Made by a program: the position numbers and the translations under genes
The notes under the pieces: generated by a model
The model's input: the letters and a program-made list of their open reading frames with translations, nothing else
Databases searched by the model: none
What the model was told of the DNA's origin: nothing
Assembly (NCBI GenBank): GCA_023253415.1
Contig: JALRGK010000071.1
Span: 1 to 8,319 of the forward strand
Length of the DNA: 8,319 nt
Direction of reading: 5' to 3'
Origin: Rhodocyclaceae bacterium
Lineage (GTDB): Bacteria; Pseudomonadota; Gammaproteobacteria; Burkholderiales; Rhodocyclaceae
Part shown: positions 1 to 6,840 of the stretch, piece by piece
How positions within the stretch are numbered: the stretch's first letter is position 1
How the letters are laid out: each line of letters begins with the position of its first letter

Positions 1-1040
1 TCGCCGCGCGGCACCTTGAGTTTGTGCTTGTCGGTCTTTTCGAGAATACCCAGCGCTTCCAGATCCGCAACAATCACCTTGCGTGCTTCGAAGCGATCCA
101 GACCACGATATTTCTCGGGGGCGTTGTCGTTGATCTTGGCGTCCAGGGTCAGAATCGAGATCAGCGGTAGGTTGTGACGCTGGCCGACCGCATAGTCATT
201 GAAGTCGTGTGCGGGCGTCACTTTCACGCAACCTGTGCCGAATTCCAGATCGACATAGCTGTCGGCGATGATCGGAATCTCGCGATCGGTTAGTGGCAAC
301 TTGACCTTCTTGCCGATCAGATGTTGATAGCGCGGGTCTTCCGGGTGAACCATCACGGCCGTGTCCCCGAGCATGGTTTCCGGTCGTGTCGTGGCGACGG
401 TCAGCGAACCACTGCCATCGGCAAGCGGATAGCGGATATGCCAGAGGAAACCGTCCTCTTCTTCCGACAGCACTTCCAGGTCCGATACGGCGGTGTTGAG
501 TTTCGGGTCCCAGTTAACGAGACGCTTGCCGCGGTAAATCAGACCTTCGTTGTAGAGACGGACAAAGCTCTCTGTCACGGTTTTTGACAGACCCTCGTCC
601 ATCGTAAATCGTTCGCGGGTCCAGTCGCAGGAGCTGCCGAGGCGGCGCATCTGCTGCGTAATCGTGCCACCCGAATAGGCTTTCCATTCCCAGACTTTTT
701 CCAGGAACTTTTCTCGGCCCAGGTCATGGCGCGAGATGCCGTCACGTTCGAGTTGACGCTCGACAACAATCTGCGTGGCGATGCCGGCGTGATCAGTGCC
801 CGGTTGCCACAGCGTGTTGGCACCCCGCATACGGTAATAGCGGGTCAGCGCATCCATCAGGGTCTGGTTGAAGCCGTGGCCCATGTGCAGGGTGCCAGTG
901 ACGTTCGGCGGGGGTAGCAGAATACAGAAGGCCTCATCCTTGGCGGCATCATCGCCCGCGGCAAAGTAACCGCTGTCTTCCCAGTGTTTGTACCAGCGGC
1001 GTTCAATGTCAGCGGGTTCGAAGGATTTGGCAAGCGTCAT
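1..1040 (-). CDS. valS: Valyl-tRNA synthetase, N-terminal part (runs off the window)
   Basis: Class I aminoacyl-tRNA synthetase that charges tRNA-Val with valine in the cytoplasm. The frame is open from an ATG at 1040 to the window edge, giving 346 codons of a protein usually around 900-950 residues. Visible landmarks are the PPPNVTG segment followed by the HIGH-type signature HMGH at residues 52-55, GTDHAGIATQ at 81-90, and the editing (CP1) domain from about residue 190, with TTRPETMLGDTAV at 217-229 and GTGCVKVTPAHDFND at 268-282. These editing motifs belong to the part that removes mischarged threonine. The KMSKS loop and anticodon-binding domain lie beyond the window. The ATG is the only plausible start because the conserved N-terminus begins there, but it has no clear Shine-Dalgarno sequence. 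It lies 28 bases after the holC stop, so it is probably translated from a pepA-holC-valS transcript. Identification is very secure. Confidence 0.97.
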   Translation of the reverse strand, partial: MTLAKSFEPADIERRWYKHWEDSGYFAAGDDAAKDEAFCILLPPPNVTGTLHMGHGFNQTLMDALTRYYRMRGANTLWQPGTDHAGIATQIVVERQLERDGISRHDLGREKFLEKVWEWKAYSGGTITQQMRRLGSSCDWTRERFTMDEGLSKTVTESFVRLYNEGLIYRGKRLVNWDPKLNTAVSDLEVLSEEEDGFLWHIRYPLADGSGSLTVATTRPETMLGDTAVMVHPEDPRYQHLIGKKVKLPLTDREIPIIADSYVDLEFGTGCVKVTPAHDFNDYAVGQRHNLPLISILTLDAKINDNAPEKYRGLDRFEARKVIVADLEALGILEKTDKHKLKVPRG

Positions 1041-1068
1041 AGTCGTCAATCAGGAAGCAGAATAGGAA

Positions 1069-1485
1069 TTAATGGGATTTACGGTAGGTGATCGGATAGC
1101 CCCGGTCTTTGTAGAACGCCATACGCTCCCGCGCCGTTGCTTTGTCGGTGTCATGGCGACTGACAATTTCGAAGAGGCGCTGGTAGCGCGCAAAGCCGGG
1201 GGGAATGTCATCGCCCAGATTCACCAGTAACTCATCCTGACTGACTGCATCCAGGTTATCGGTAATGATGATGAGCGTGCGGTCGGCTTCGGCGCTATTC
1301 GAATGACAGTGCGGAATGAAAGAGAGCGGGTCGGAGGACCAGAGCGCCTTGTCAAAGGCTTCGGCACGGGCCGGGTCCGGAATGAAAAAGGTGATGGGTT
1401 TGCGGCGTTGCCAGGCGAGCGTGGCCAACCGGACAGCCTGGGTGAGGCGATCCGGTTGGTTGTGGTAACAATCTATTTGAGTCAA
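1069..1485 (-). CDS. holC: DNA polymerase III chi subunit HolC
   Basis: Chi subunit of the DNA polymerase III clamp-loader assembly. In the family it pairs with psi (HolD) and binds single-stranded DNA-binding protein at the replication fork. The 138-residue product matches HolC in length (E. coli 147). Family-like features are the N-terminal DCYHN strand, ATLAWQRRKPITFFIPDPARAEAFDKALW, the segment around SFIPH, and the C-terminal pattern RYQRLFEIVSR followed by ARERMAFYKDRGYPI. The start is TTG at 1485, overlapping the pepA stop in a four-base TTGA, so translation is probably coupled to pepA. The next methionine (in MAFYKDRG) is far too late to be the start. The Shine-Dalgarno sequence is weak. 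The position between pepA and valS is the classic one for holC and supports the call. Whether a HolD partner exists in this organism cannot be seen here. Confidence 0.93.
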   Translation of the reverse strand: MTQIDCYHNQPDRLTQAVRLATLAWQRRKPITFFIPDPARAEAFDKALWSSDPLSFIPHCHSNSAEADRTLIIITDNLDAVSQDELLVNLGDDIPPGFARYQRLFEIVSRHDTDKATARERMAFYKDRGYPITYRKSH

Positions 1486-2975
1486 TCGGCTTTACCGGCG
1501 CGCGCCATCAGGAAGCGCGTCAGTAGGGGCACCGGTCGCCCTGTGGCACCTTTGTCTTTGCCCTGGATCCAGGCCGTACCGGCAATATCCAGGTGTGCCC
1601 AAGGGTACGCCTTGGTGAAGCGCGACAGGAAGCAGGCGGCAGTAATCGTACCGCCCCAGCGACCACCGATATTCGCCATGTCGGCAAACGGACTCTTCAG
1701 CAGATCCTGATAGTCATCCCAGAGCGGTAGTTCCCAGGCACGATCCATGGTGGCCGTACCTGCGCTACGCAGCTCGTTCACCAGCGGATCGTTGTTGCCG
1801 AGGAGGCCGGTAGCCACCTGGCCTAGTGCAACCACACAGGCGCCGGTGAGGGTGGCCACATCCACCACGGCAGCCGGTTTCAACCGCTCTGCATAGGTGA
1901 GGGCATCACACAGAATCAGTCGGCCTTCGGCATCCGTGTTGAGGATTTCGATGGTCTGGCCCGACATCGAAGTGACGATATCGCCCGGGCGCGTGGCACT
2001 GCCACCCGGCATGTTCTCGGTCGTGGGGACGATGACGACCAGATTGATTGGCAGCTTCATGCCAGCCACGGCGCGTAGCGTACCCAGCACGCTGGCGGCG
2101 CCGCACATGTCGTACTTCATCTCATCCATCTCGGCCGCTGGCTTGAGCGAAATGCCACCGGTATCAAAGGTGATGCCCTTGCCGACCAGTACAACCGGTT
2201 TCTCGGTTTTTTTGCCGCCGTTGTACTCGAGCACAATAAACTTCGGTGGCTGATGCGATCCCTTGGCAACGGCCAGCAGGGAGTGCATGCCGAGCTTTTC
2301 CATCGCGGCCTTTTCCAGAATCAGGCACTTCAGGCCGAAGGTCTTGGCCAGCTTCTTGGCTTCATTAGCCAGATAGGTCGGTGTGCAGATATTACCCGGC
2401 AGGTTGCCCAGGTCACGCGTCAGATTCATACCGGCAACGATGTCTGCGCCCTGTGCCACGGCGTCGCTGACGGCCTTGGTGGCTTTGGTTTCTGTCAGGA
2501 GCGCCAGTGATTTCAGTGTCACGGCGTCTGGCTTTGGTGTCGTCTTGAAGCTGTTGAAACGGTAAGCACATTCGCCAGCCAGAACGACCGCTTGGCGCAC
2601 ACTGGCAGCAGCAGACAGATCGTTTAGCGCAACACTGCTCAACGTATTGACGGCATCCGTTGCCGTTGTAGAGAGCACGGCATTGATCGCGGCGCGGTTG
2701 GCTTGCGCCCAACCCTTGTGGGTCAATTCGGCGGCATTACCCAGGCCGACGAGCACCAGACGTGCGGCTTTGATGCCCTCCGGGTGACGAACCACGAGCG
2801 TGCTGCCTGCTTTGCCGTTAAAGTCGCCCTGCTTAAGGAGACGTCCGATCAGGCCCTTGCCTGCGGTGTCAACAGCCGCCGTAGCAGTAGGTTGGGCACC
2901 GCGTTCGAACACGCCTAAGATAAGGGCATCGGTGCTCAAAGACTGGGGGGCGCCTGTTTTTGTGCTAAATTTCAT
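1482..2975 (-). CDS. pepA: Leucyl aminopeptidase PepA (M17 family)
   Basis: Cytosolic dinuclear-metal aminopeptidase that removes N-terminal residues from peptides. The product is 497 residues (E. coli PepA 503). The N-terminal domain covers about residues 1-160 and the catalytic domain about 170-490. The M17 signature NTDAEGRL is at 346-353. By alignment from memory with E. coli PepA (offset four), metal ligands are K266, D271, D289, D348 and E350, and catalytic residues are K278 and R352; all are present. The chosen ATG at 2975 begins MKFSTKTGAP, which matches the family N-terminus, and has GGAG six bases upstream. The frame stays open upstream to 3659, but that part is antisense to lptF and lies upstream of the promoter, so it is excluded. 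It is the first gene of a pepA-holC-valS run. In E. coli PepA also binds DNA (cer recombination, carAB control); nothing here shows whether this one does. Confidence 0.97.
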   Translation of the reverse strand: MKFSTKTGAPQSLSTDALILGVFERGAQPTATAAVDTAGKGLIGRLLKQGDFNGKAGSTLVVRHPEGIKAARLVLVGLGNAAELTHKGWAQANRAAINAVLSTTATDAVNTLSSVALNDLSAAASVRQAVVLAGECAYRFNSFKTTPKPDAVTLKSLALLTETKATKAVSDAVAQGADIVAGMNLTRDLGNLPGNICTPTYLANEAKKLAKTFGLKCLILEKAAMEKLGMHSLLAVAKGSHQPPKFIVLEYNGGKKTEKPVVLVGKGITFDTGGISLKPAAEMDEMKYDMCGAASVLGTLRAVAGMKLPINLVVIVPTTENMPGGSATRPGDIVTSMSGQTIEILNTDAEGRLILCDALTYAERLKPAAVVDVATLTGACVVALGQVATGLLGNNDPLVNELRSAGTATMDRAWELPLWDDYQDLLKSPFADMANIGGRWGGTITAACFLSRFTKAYPWAHLDIAGTAWIQGKDKGATGRPVPLLTRFLMARAGKAD

Positions 2976-2981
2976 CGGATT

Positions 2982-2985
2982 CTCC
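2982..2985 (-). promoter_or_regulatory. Ribosome binding site of pepA
   Basis: GGAG on the minus strand with a six-base spacer to the ATG at 2975. It fixes the pepA start against the much longer open frame that continues upstream. The GGAG is half of an eight-base palindrome (CTCCGGAG, 2982-2989). Confidence 0.75.
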
Positions 2986-3032
2986 GGAGGAATTAGAATG
3001 CTTGAGGTTTGCGCTGCAAGCTTTAACCTGTG

Positions 3033-3062
3033 ATTATCCCTGCCGGTATCACTTTTCGTCAA
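3033..3062 (-). promoter_or_regulatory. Sigma70-type promoter for pepA-holC-valS
   Basis: On the minus strand a -35 box TTGACG (3062-3057, five of six to consensus) and a -10 box GATAAT (3038-3033, five of six) are separated by 18 bases. Transcription would begin near 3026, leaving a leader of about 50 bases before the pepA ATG. This is the best promoter match in the pepA/lptF intergenic region. It is a sequence match only. Confidence 0.65.
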
Positions 3063-3085
3063 AATCTGAGACCGATTTTTCCCGT

Positions 3086-3091
3086 TACACT
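3086..3091 (+). promoter_or_regulatory. Weak candidate -10 box for lptFG
   Basis: TACACT matches the -10 consensus at four of six positions and would start transcription near 3098, about 26 bases before the lptF ATG. I find no convincing -35 box at 16-18 bases upstream. lptF must have a promoter in or near this 148-bp divergent region because the neighbouring gene points away, but its exact position is uncertain. Confidence 0.3.
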
Positions 3092-3123
3092 GGCCGCCCC
3101 GTTTTGAAGTTACCCTACCCATC

Positions 3124-4221
3124 ATGATCTTTGCGCGCGCCATGCGGCGGGAATTTGTCCAGAATGCAGTCGCCATTTCGGTGGCGCTGCTGGTGATTCT
3201 GTTGACGACATTTCTGGTCCGATTGCTCAATGAGGCAACGATCGGCAAGGTTTCGGCCGGGGCGGTGGGGCCGTTGCTCGGCTTTGCCATTTTTAATTTC
3301 CTGCCGATTCTGCTGTCGCTGGCCTGTTTCATGGCGATTCTCCTGACGCTTTCGCGTTGGTACCGCGATTCCGAAATGACGGTCTGGTTCAGTGCCGGGC
3401 AACCGCTCACCGCCTGGATTCGCCCGGTGCTGGTGTTTTCTATTCCCATCATGCTGGTGGTGGGCGCGTTGACACAGGAACTGGTGCCCTGGGCGCATGG
3501 AGAAAGCCTGAAATACCGTAAGCAGGTCTCCGACAAGAACGAACTGGGCCTCGTGCGCCCTGGCGTGTTCCGCGAGTCGACGGATGGCCGCCGTATCTTT
3601 TTTATCGAATCGGCCGACAAGTCCGGCGAAGTCGTGCAAAACATCTTTGTCAGTGACAACCAGCCGGATAAGCTGGGTATTACCGTCGCCGAACGAGGCC
3701 GCCAGGAACTGCACGAAAACGGGGACCGCTTTATCGTCCTGGAAAAAGGGCATCGTTACGAGCTCAAACCGAACTCCCCTGAATTGCGCGAAATGGCCTA
3801 TGAGCAGTATGGCTTCCGTGTGGAAACCAAGGCCTCGGATAACAGCATGCGTCATCAGGACAGTACGCCCACCCGAGAGCTGCTGATTAATCCGACGCGG
3901 GAAAGCCTAGGCGACGTTGTTACTCGCGTCGGTACGACCATTATGGTGGTCATGCTGGCGTTGCTGGCGATACCCCTGTCCTACGTCAACCCGCGCGCTG
4001 GCCGCTCGGCGAATATGATCCTGGCGCTGCTGGTCTATTTTGTGTACATCAACCTGATGACTATCTCCCGCGCCTGGGTGATCCAGGGTCGTTTGCCGTT
4101 TGCAGTGGGCTTGGTCGTACCGCATGTCATCATGCTGTCTGTGTTGATCTTGGGCTTTTATTACCGGATGACAGCCACGACCCGGGGTTCTCGTCGGCGC
4201 ATTCGTAAGGCAGGGGTCTGA
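3124..4221 (+). CDS. lptF: LPS export permease subunit LptF
   Basis: One of two inner-membrane subunits of the LptB2FG ABC transporter, which extracts lipopolysaccharide from the inner membrane and passes it to LptC and the periplasmic bridge. The 365-residue product has the expected layout: membrane segments at about 13-33, 50-77 and 98-120, a periplasmic beta-jellyroll-type domain at about 125-260, then membrane segments at about 270-288, 297-317 and 328-347. The motif LLAIPLSYVNPRAGRS (about 280-295) is typical of the family, and SRWYRDSEMTVWF (77-89) lies in the cytoplasmic coupling region. The start MIFARAMRRE resembles betaproteobacterial LptF; the next ATG (3142) would lose conserved residues. 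The Shine-Dalgarno sequence is poor. It is followed by lptG after one base, so they are cotranscribed. LptF versus LptG is assigned by order and by the first-gene style of the sequence. Confidence 0.94.
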   Translation: MIFARAMRREFVQNAVAISVALLVILLTTFLVRLLNEATIGKVSAGAVGPLLGFAIFNFLPILLSLACFMAILLTLSRWYRDSEMTVWFSAGQPLTAWIRPVLVFSIPIMLVVGALTQELVPWAHGESLKYRKQVSDKNELGLVRPGVFRESTDGRRIFFIESADKSGEVVQNIFVSDNQPDKLGITVAERGRQELHENGDRFIVLEKGHRYELKPNSPELREMAYEQYGFRVETKASDNSMRHQDSTPTRELLINPTRESLGDVVTRVGTTIMVVMLALLAIPLSYVNPRAGRSANMILALLVYFVYINLMTISRAWVIQGRLPFAVGLVVPHVIMLSVLILGFYYRMTATTRGSRRRIRKAGV

Positions 4222-4222
4222 C

Positions 4223-5293
4223 ATGATCTACCGCAAGTATGTCGGCCGCGAGGTCTTGCTAGCGACCCTGCTGATTCTCGGTGCCTTTATGGTGCTGTTT
4301 GCCTTCTTCGACTTGATGGGCGAGCTGGGCAAGCTGGGTGAGGGCGGCTACAAGCTTTACCAGGCCATCGTGTATGTGGCGCTGATCCAGCCAGGACGGA
4401 TTTATGAATTGATGCCGATTTGCGTACTGATTGGCACCCTCTATGCCTTATCCAACCTGGCGCGGCACTCTGAAATCAACGTGTTGCGTGTGTCTGGCGT
4501 CTCCAGCACGCAATTGCTGACAACGCTAATGCGTGTGGGCTTCTGGCTGGTGCTGGCCACCTTTCTATTGGGGGAATTCGTTGTGGCCCCGGCCGAGCAG
4601 AAAGCCCAGGAATGGCGCGTAAAGGCCATGAGTGGGACGATTACCCAGGGTTTGCAGTCCGGCGTCTGGGTGAAGGATGACAAAACCTTTGCCAATATCA
4701 ATGCCTTGCGCCCGGATGGCCGGCTGGAGTCGGTGCGGATTTACAAGTTCCGTCAGGATATGACCCTGGACCGTGTCTCCTATGCCAAAACGGCGACCTT
4801 CCAGGCGCCCGACACCTGGATACTCAATGACGTGTCCGAAACCGTGCTGGAAGGGCAGCGGGTGCGTCAGGTTCAGTTGGCCAGCAAAGCCTGGCCGTCT
4901 GCCATTACCCCCGAAGTGTTGCAGGTGTTGCTGGTTCGCCCACACCTGATGTCAGTCTACGAGTTATATACCTACATCCAGCATCTCAAGCGCAATGGTC
5001 TGGGTAGCGATACCTACGTAATCGCTACCTGGAAAAAAGTGTTTTATCCGTTGTCGATTCTGGTCATGATGGCGCTGGCATTACCGTTTGCCTACCGGCA
5101 TGATCGGGTAGGCGGAGTCAGCCTGCGTATTTTTGCCGGGGTCATGATTGGTGCGCTGTTCTATATGTTGAACGGCCTGGTGTCGAGCCTGGGCGCGATT
5201 AACAACTGGTCACCTTTCGTGACAGCGGCGCTGCCGATGATCCTGTTTATGGGGGCAGCCATTGCGCTGCTCAAGCGCGCCGAAAAACGTTAA
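4223..5293 (+). CDS. lptG: LPS export permease subunit LptG
   Basis: Second transmembrane subunit of the LPS exporter, partner of LptF. The 356-residue product has membrane segments at about 10-30, 55-80 and 102-124, a periplasmic domain at about 125-265, and membrane segments at about 272-292, 303-323 and 332-350. Family-typical stretches are RYVGRE-like MIYRKYVGRE at the start, FFDLMGELG (28-36), the coupling-helix region NLARHSEINVLRVSGVS (78-94), and KVFYPLSILVMMALALPFAYRHDR (272-295). AGGGG-like AGGGG/AGGGG-type purines (AGGGG at 4212-4216) sit six bases before the ATG, a good ribosome site within the end of lptF. The TAA stop overlaps, on the opposite strand, the TAA stop of the RDD gene in a shared TTAA, so the two transcription units converge without any spacer. 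Confidence 0.95.
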   Translation: MIYRKYVGREVLLATLLILGAFMVLFAFFDLMGELGKLGEGGYKLYQAIVYVALIQPGRIYELMPICVLIGTLYALSNLARHSEINVLRVSGVSSTQLLTTLMRVGFWLVLATFLLGEFVVAPAEQKAQEWRVKAMSGTITQGLQSGVWVKDDKTFANINALRPDGRLESVRIYKFRQDMTLDRVSYAKTATFQAPDTWILNDVSETVLEGQRVRQVQLASKAWPSAITPEVLQVLLVRPHLMSVYELYTYIQHLKRNGLGSDTYVIATWKKVFYPLSILVMMALALPFAYRHDRVGGVSLRIFAGVMIGALFYMLNGLVSSLGAINNWSPFVTAALPMILFMGAAIALLKRAEKR

Positions 5294-5721
5294 TACCGTA
5301 CCTTGGGGACGTAAACGATCCTGCTGCCGGCAATGCGGTCATGTAAAAACTGCCGATCCGGATCAACCAGGCTCCAGAGCAGGGCTAGGCCTGTCGGCCA
5401 GCATATCCAGCCCATGCCGTAGCGCACCAAAGCCTGCAGTGGCCGGAGCGTCTGACCGGTCTGCGCATCCACCACATAGAGCCGCCAGGTTTTCATGGCC
5501 AGTGTCTGGCCGGCTTTGACCCAGCACCAGACAAAATAGACGCCGAGTAGGGCAAAAAGATAGAACCAGAGTAGCCCCGGGCCGAGCAGGATGTGCGAAA
5601 CACCGGAGAACACGGCAAGCGGTAGCAGAAAGAGAAAGATGCCCAGCGCTAGAATGACCAGGGCTTCATAAAGTAGGCTGCCGAGGCGTCGACCCACCCC
5701 TGCGCGTTCAGCGACTGTCAT
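5290..5721 (-). CDS. RDD-family integral membrane protein
   Basis: Small inner-membrane protein of the RDD family, whose general function is poorly known (some members are linked to ion exchange or stress). The 143-residue product has three predicted membrane segments at about 17-37, 48-68 and 103-119. Family marks are R11/R12 before the first segment, GQTLAMKTWRL at 71-81, and DRQFLHDRIAGSRIV at 122-136 with D128. The first aspartate of the name-giving RDD pattern seems to be replaced by E19 (LYEAL), a version I recall from betaproteobacterial members. It starts with ATG at 5721, inside the last 14 bases of the upstream DUF3106 gene, so translation is probably coupled. It is the last gene of the sigma-factor cluster. 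The family call is firm; the biochemical role is unknown. Confidence 0.88.
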   Translation of the reverse strand: MTVAERAGVGRRLGSLLYEALVILALGIFLFLLPLAVFSGVSHILLGPGLLWFYLFALLGVYFVWCWVKAGQTLAMKTWRLYVVDAQTGQTLRPLQALVRYGMGWICWPTGLALLWSLVDPDRQFLHDRIAGSRIVYVPKVRY

Positions 5722-6439
5722 TGTTTAACGATTCCACGGCAGGGCTGGTGGGCGCAGGTTCTTCTGCCGGCTTGGCGGGTGCGAATGTCAGGGGGCTGGC
5801 CGGCAGCGCAGGCTTGGGTGGTACGACTTTGACGGCACCGGGTGCGGTGACCAGCGTGCCGGCGACCGTACCGGCCGGTAAGGCACCTTCTTTGGTGGTG
5901 GTGGCGACAGGCTTGCCATCAACAGCCGGCGTGCGGGCGGCGCGCTTGTTGGCTTTTTCCAGTTCGCGAGCCTCTTCTTCCAGGCGGGCACGAACATTCT
6001 CGGGCAGATTCTGGTAGTCCGCCCATTTCTGGGCAAGCGCCTCACGCTCTTCGGCGTTGGTCTGTCGGCTCAATTCACGGAAGCGTTCGCGGGCAGCCTG
6101 GCGCTGGGCCGGCGTTAGGCTGGACCAGGCCTGCATGCGTTCCCGGATGCGTTCCTGTTCCGCTTCATTCAGATTTGGGTATCGGGCAGCGATTTCCAGC
6201 CATTTTTTCCGGCGGAAGCGCTCCATATTGTTCCAATCCTCTTCGAGCGGCGCCAGAATTGCTTTCTGGGCAGGCGTCAATTCTTTCCAGGAGGGCTGCG
6301 GTGGCACGGCGACACGGACACCGCTGGGGGTGTCCTGGTTGGAGCGGACGCGCGGATACCCCACCACCACGGCAATGATGGTGGCGAGTAGGGCGAGCAG
6401 GATCAGTCCGTTTCGGCTGGCGTTCCGCTGGAAAGCCAT
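5708..6439 (-). CDS. DUF3106 protein: membrane-anchored, two LTxxQ motifs
   Basis: Function unknown. The 243-residue product has a single N-terminal membrane anchor (about 11-27) without a lipobox, so the rest is probably periplasmic. A charged, helical region at about 50-165 carries repeated units: PSWKELTPAQKAIL (49-62) and AWSSLTPAQRQAARERF (104-120), with further tryptophans at W69, W80 and W139. The two LTPAQ segments (54-58 and 108-112) fit the LTxxQ pattern of the CpxP/Spy periplasmic stress proteins; this resemblance is my inference. Residues about 170-235 are a low-complexity Ala/Pro/Thr/Val linker-like tail. AGGGA lies eight bases before the ATG. The gene starts 37 bases inside the preceding DUF3619 gene and ends 14 bases inside the RDD gene. 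Its place downstream of an ECF sigma factor suggests a role in envelope sensing or in the regulon's output. Confidence 0.85.
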   Translation of the reverse strand: MAFQRNASRNGLILLALLATIIAVVVGYPRVRSNQDTPSGVRVAVPPQPSWKELTPAQKAILAPLEEDWNNMERFRRKKWLEIAARYPNLNEAEQERIRERMQAWSSLTPAQRQAARERFRELSRQTNAEEREALAQKWADYQNLPENVRARLEEEARELEKANKRAARTPAVDGKPVATTTKEGALPAGTVAGTLVTAPGAVKVVPPKPALPASPLTFAPAKPAEEPAPTSPAVESLNNDSR

Positions 6440-6840
6440 GTCTGGAATCCCTTGTCGATCAATGCATGAGGCGGTAAGGCTTCGCTGAGCAACGCGCTGT
6501 CTTCATTGGCCAGATCTTCCACCTGGGTCTGAGCCTGCCAGAACATGAAGGCACCCGTCAGTAACAGAATGCCAGCAGAGGCCGCCCAGCGGCGCCAGTC
6601 CGTGGCAGAACCGAACGTGTCGCCAAAGAGACTGCCGATGGCACGGTGCGTGCCCTGACCGGCCAGTTGCAGAGCACTTTGCCATTGTTTCTGATGGCTC
6701 AATGCCTGCTCGCGCATCTGTGCCAGGCGGGCGGTAATCCGGCTGGGCAGTTCGGCGGTACCTTGATCCAGTGCGCGGGTCATGGCTTTGGCCAACAGAT
6801 CTTCCTGTGCGCGCGCATGGTGCTGCGGTGTCTGGGTCAT
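6403..6840 (-). CDS. DUF3619 single-pass membrane protein, candidate anti-sigma factor
   Basis: The 145-residue product has a cytoplasmic-looking N-terminal part (1-84), one membrane segment (about 87-103) and a short acidic C-terminal part predicted to be periplasmic, ending with the family-like stretch LLSEALPPHALIDKGFQTWL (117-136). The ATG at 6840 overlaps the sigma-factor stop in ATGA, and AAGGA sits eight bases upstream, so it is made together with the sigma factor. Size, topology and coupling match membrane anti-sigma factors such as RseA, but I see no recognised anti-sigma motif (no HxxxCxxC zinc motif), so this function is an inference. The family itself is uncharacterised as far as I know. 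The 3' end overlaps the DUF3106 gene by 37 bases, an unusually long overlap for adjacent same-strand genes. Confidence 0.85.
   Translation of the reverse strand: MTQTPQHHARAQEDLLAKAMTRALDQGTAELPSRITARLAQMREQALSHQKQWQSALQLAGQGTHRAIGSLFGDTFGSATDWRRWAASAGILLLTGAFMFWQAQTQVEDLANEDSALLSEALPPHALIDKGFQTWLSSGTPAETD

Noticed and set aside
321..917. Several short frames on both strands over the first kilobase
   Set aside because: They are shadows of valS, which is open on the minus strand from 1040 to the window edge with all expected motifs.
2976..3659. Upstream extension of the pepA frame (228 extra codons)
   Set aside because: It is antisense to lptF, lies across the pepA promoter, and its translation is basic and low in recognisable structure. 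The family N-terminus starts at 2975 with a good ribosome site.
3115..3855. 246-codon minus-strand frame opposite lptF
   Set aside because: Shadow of lptF. The translation is rich in His, Gln and Arg in the way expected of an antisense frame, and matches no family I know.
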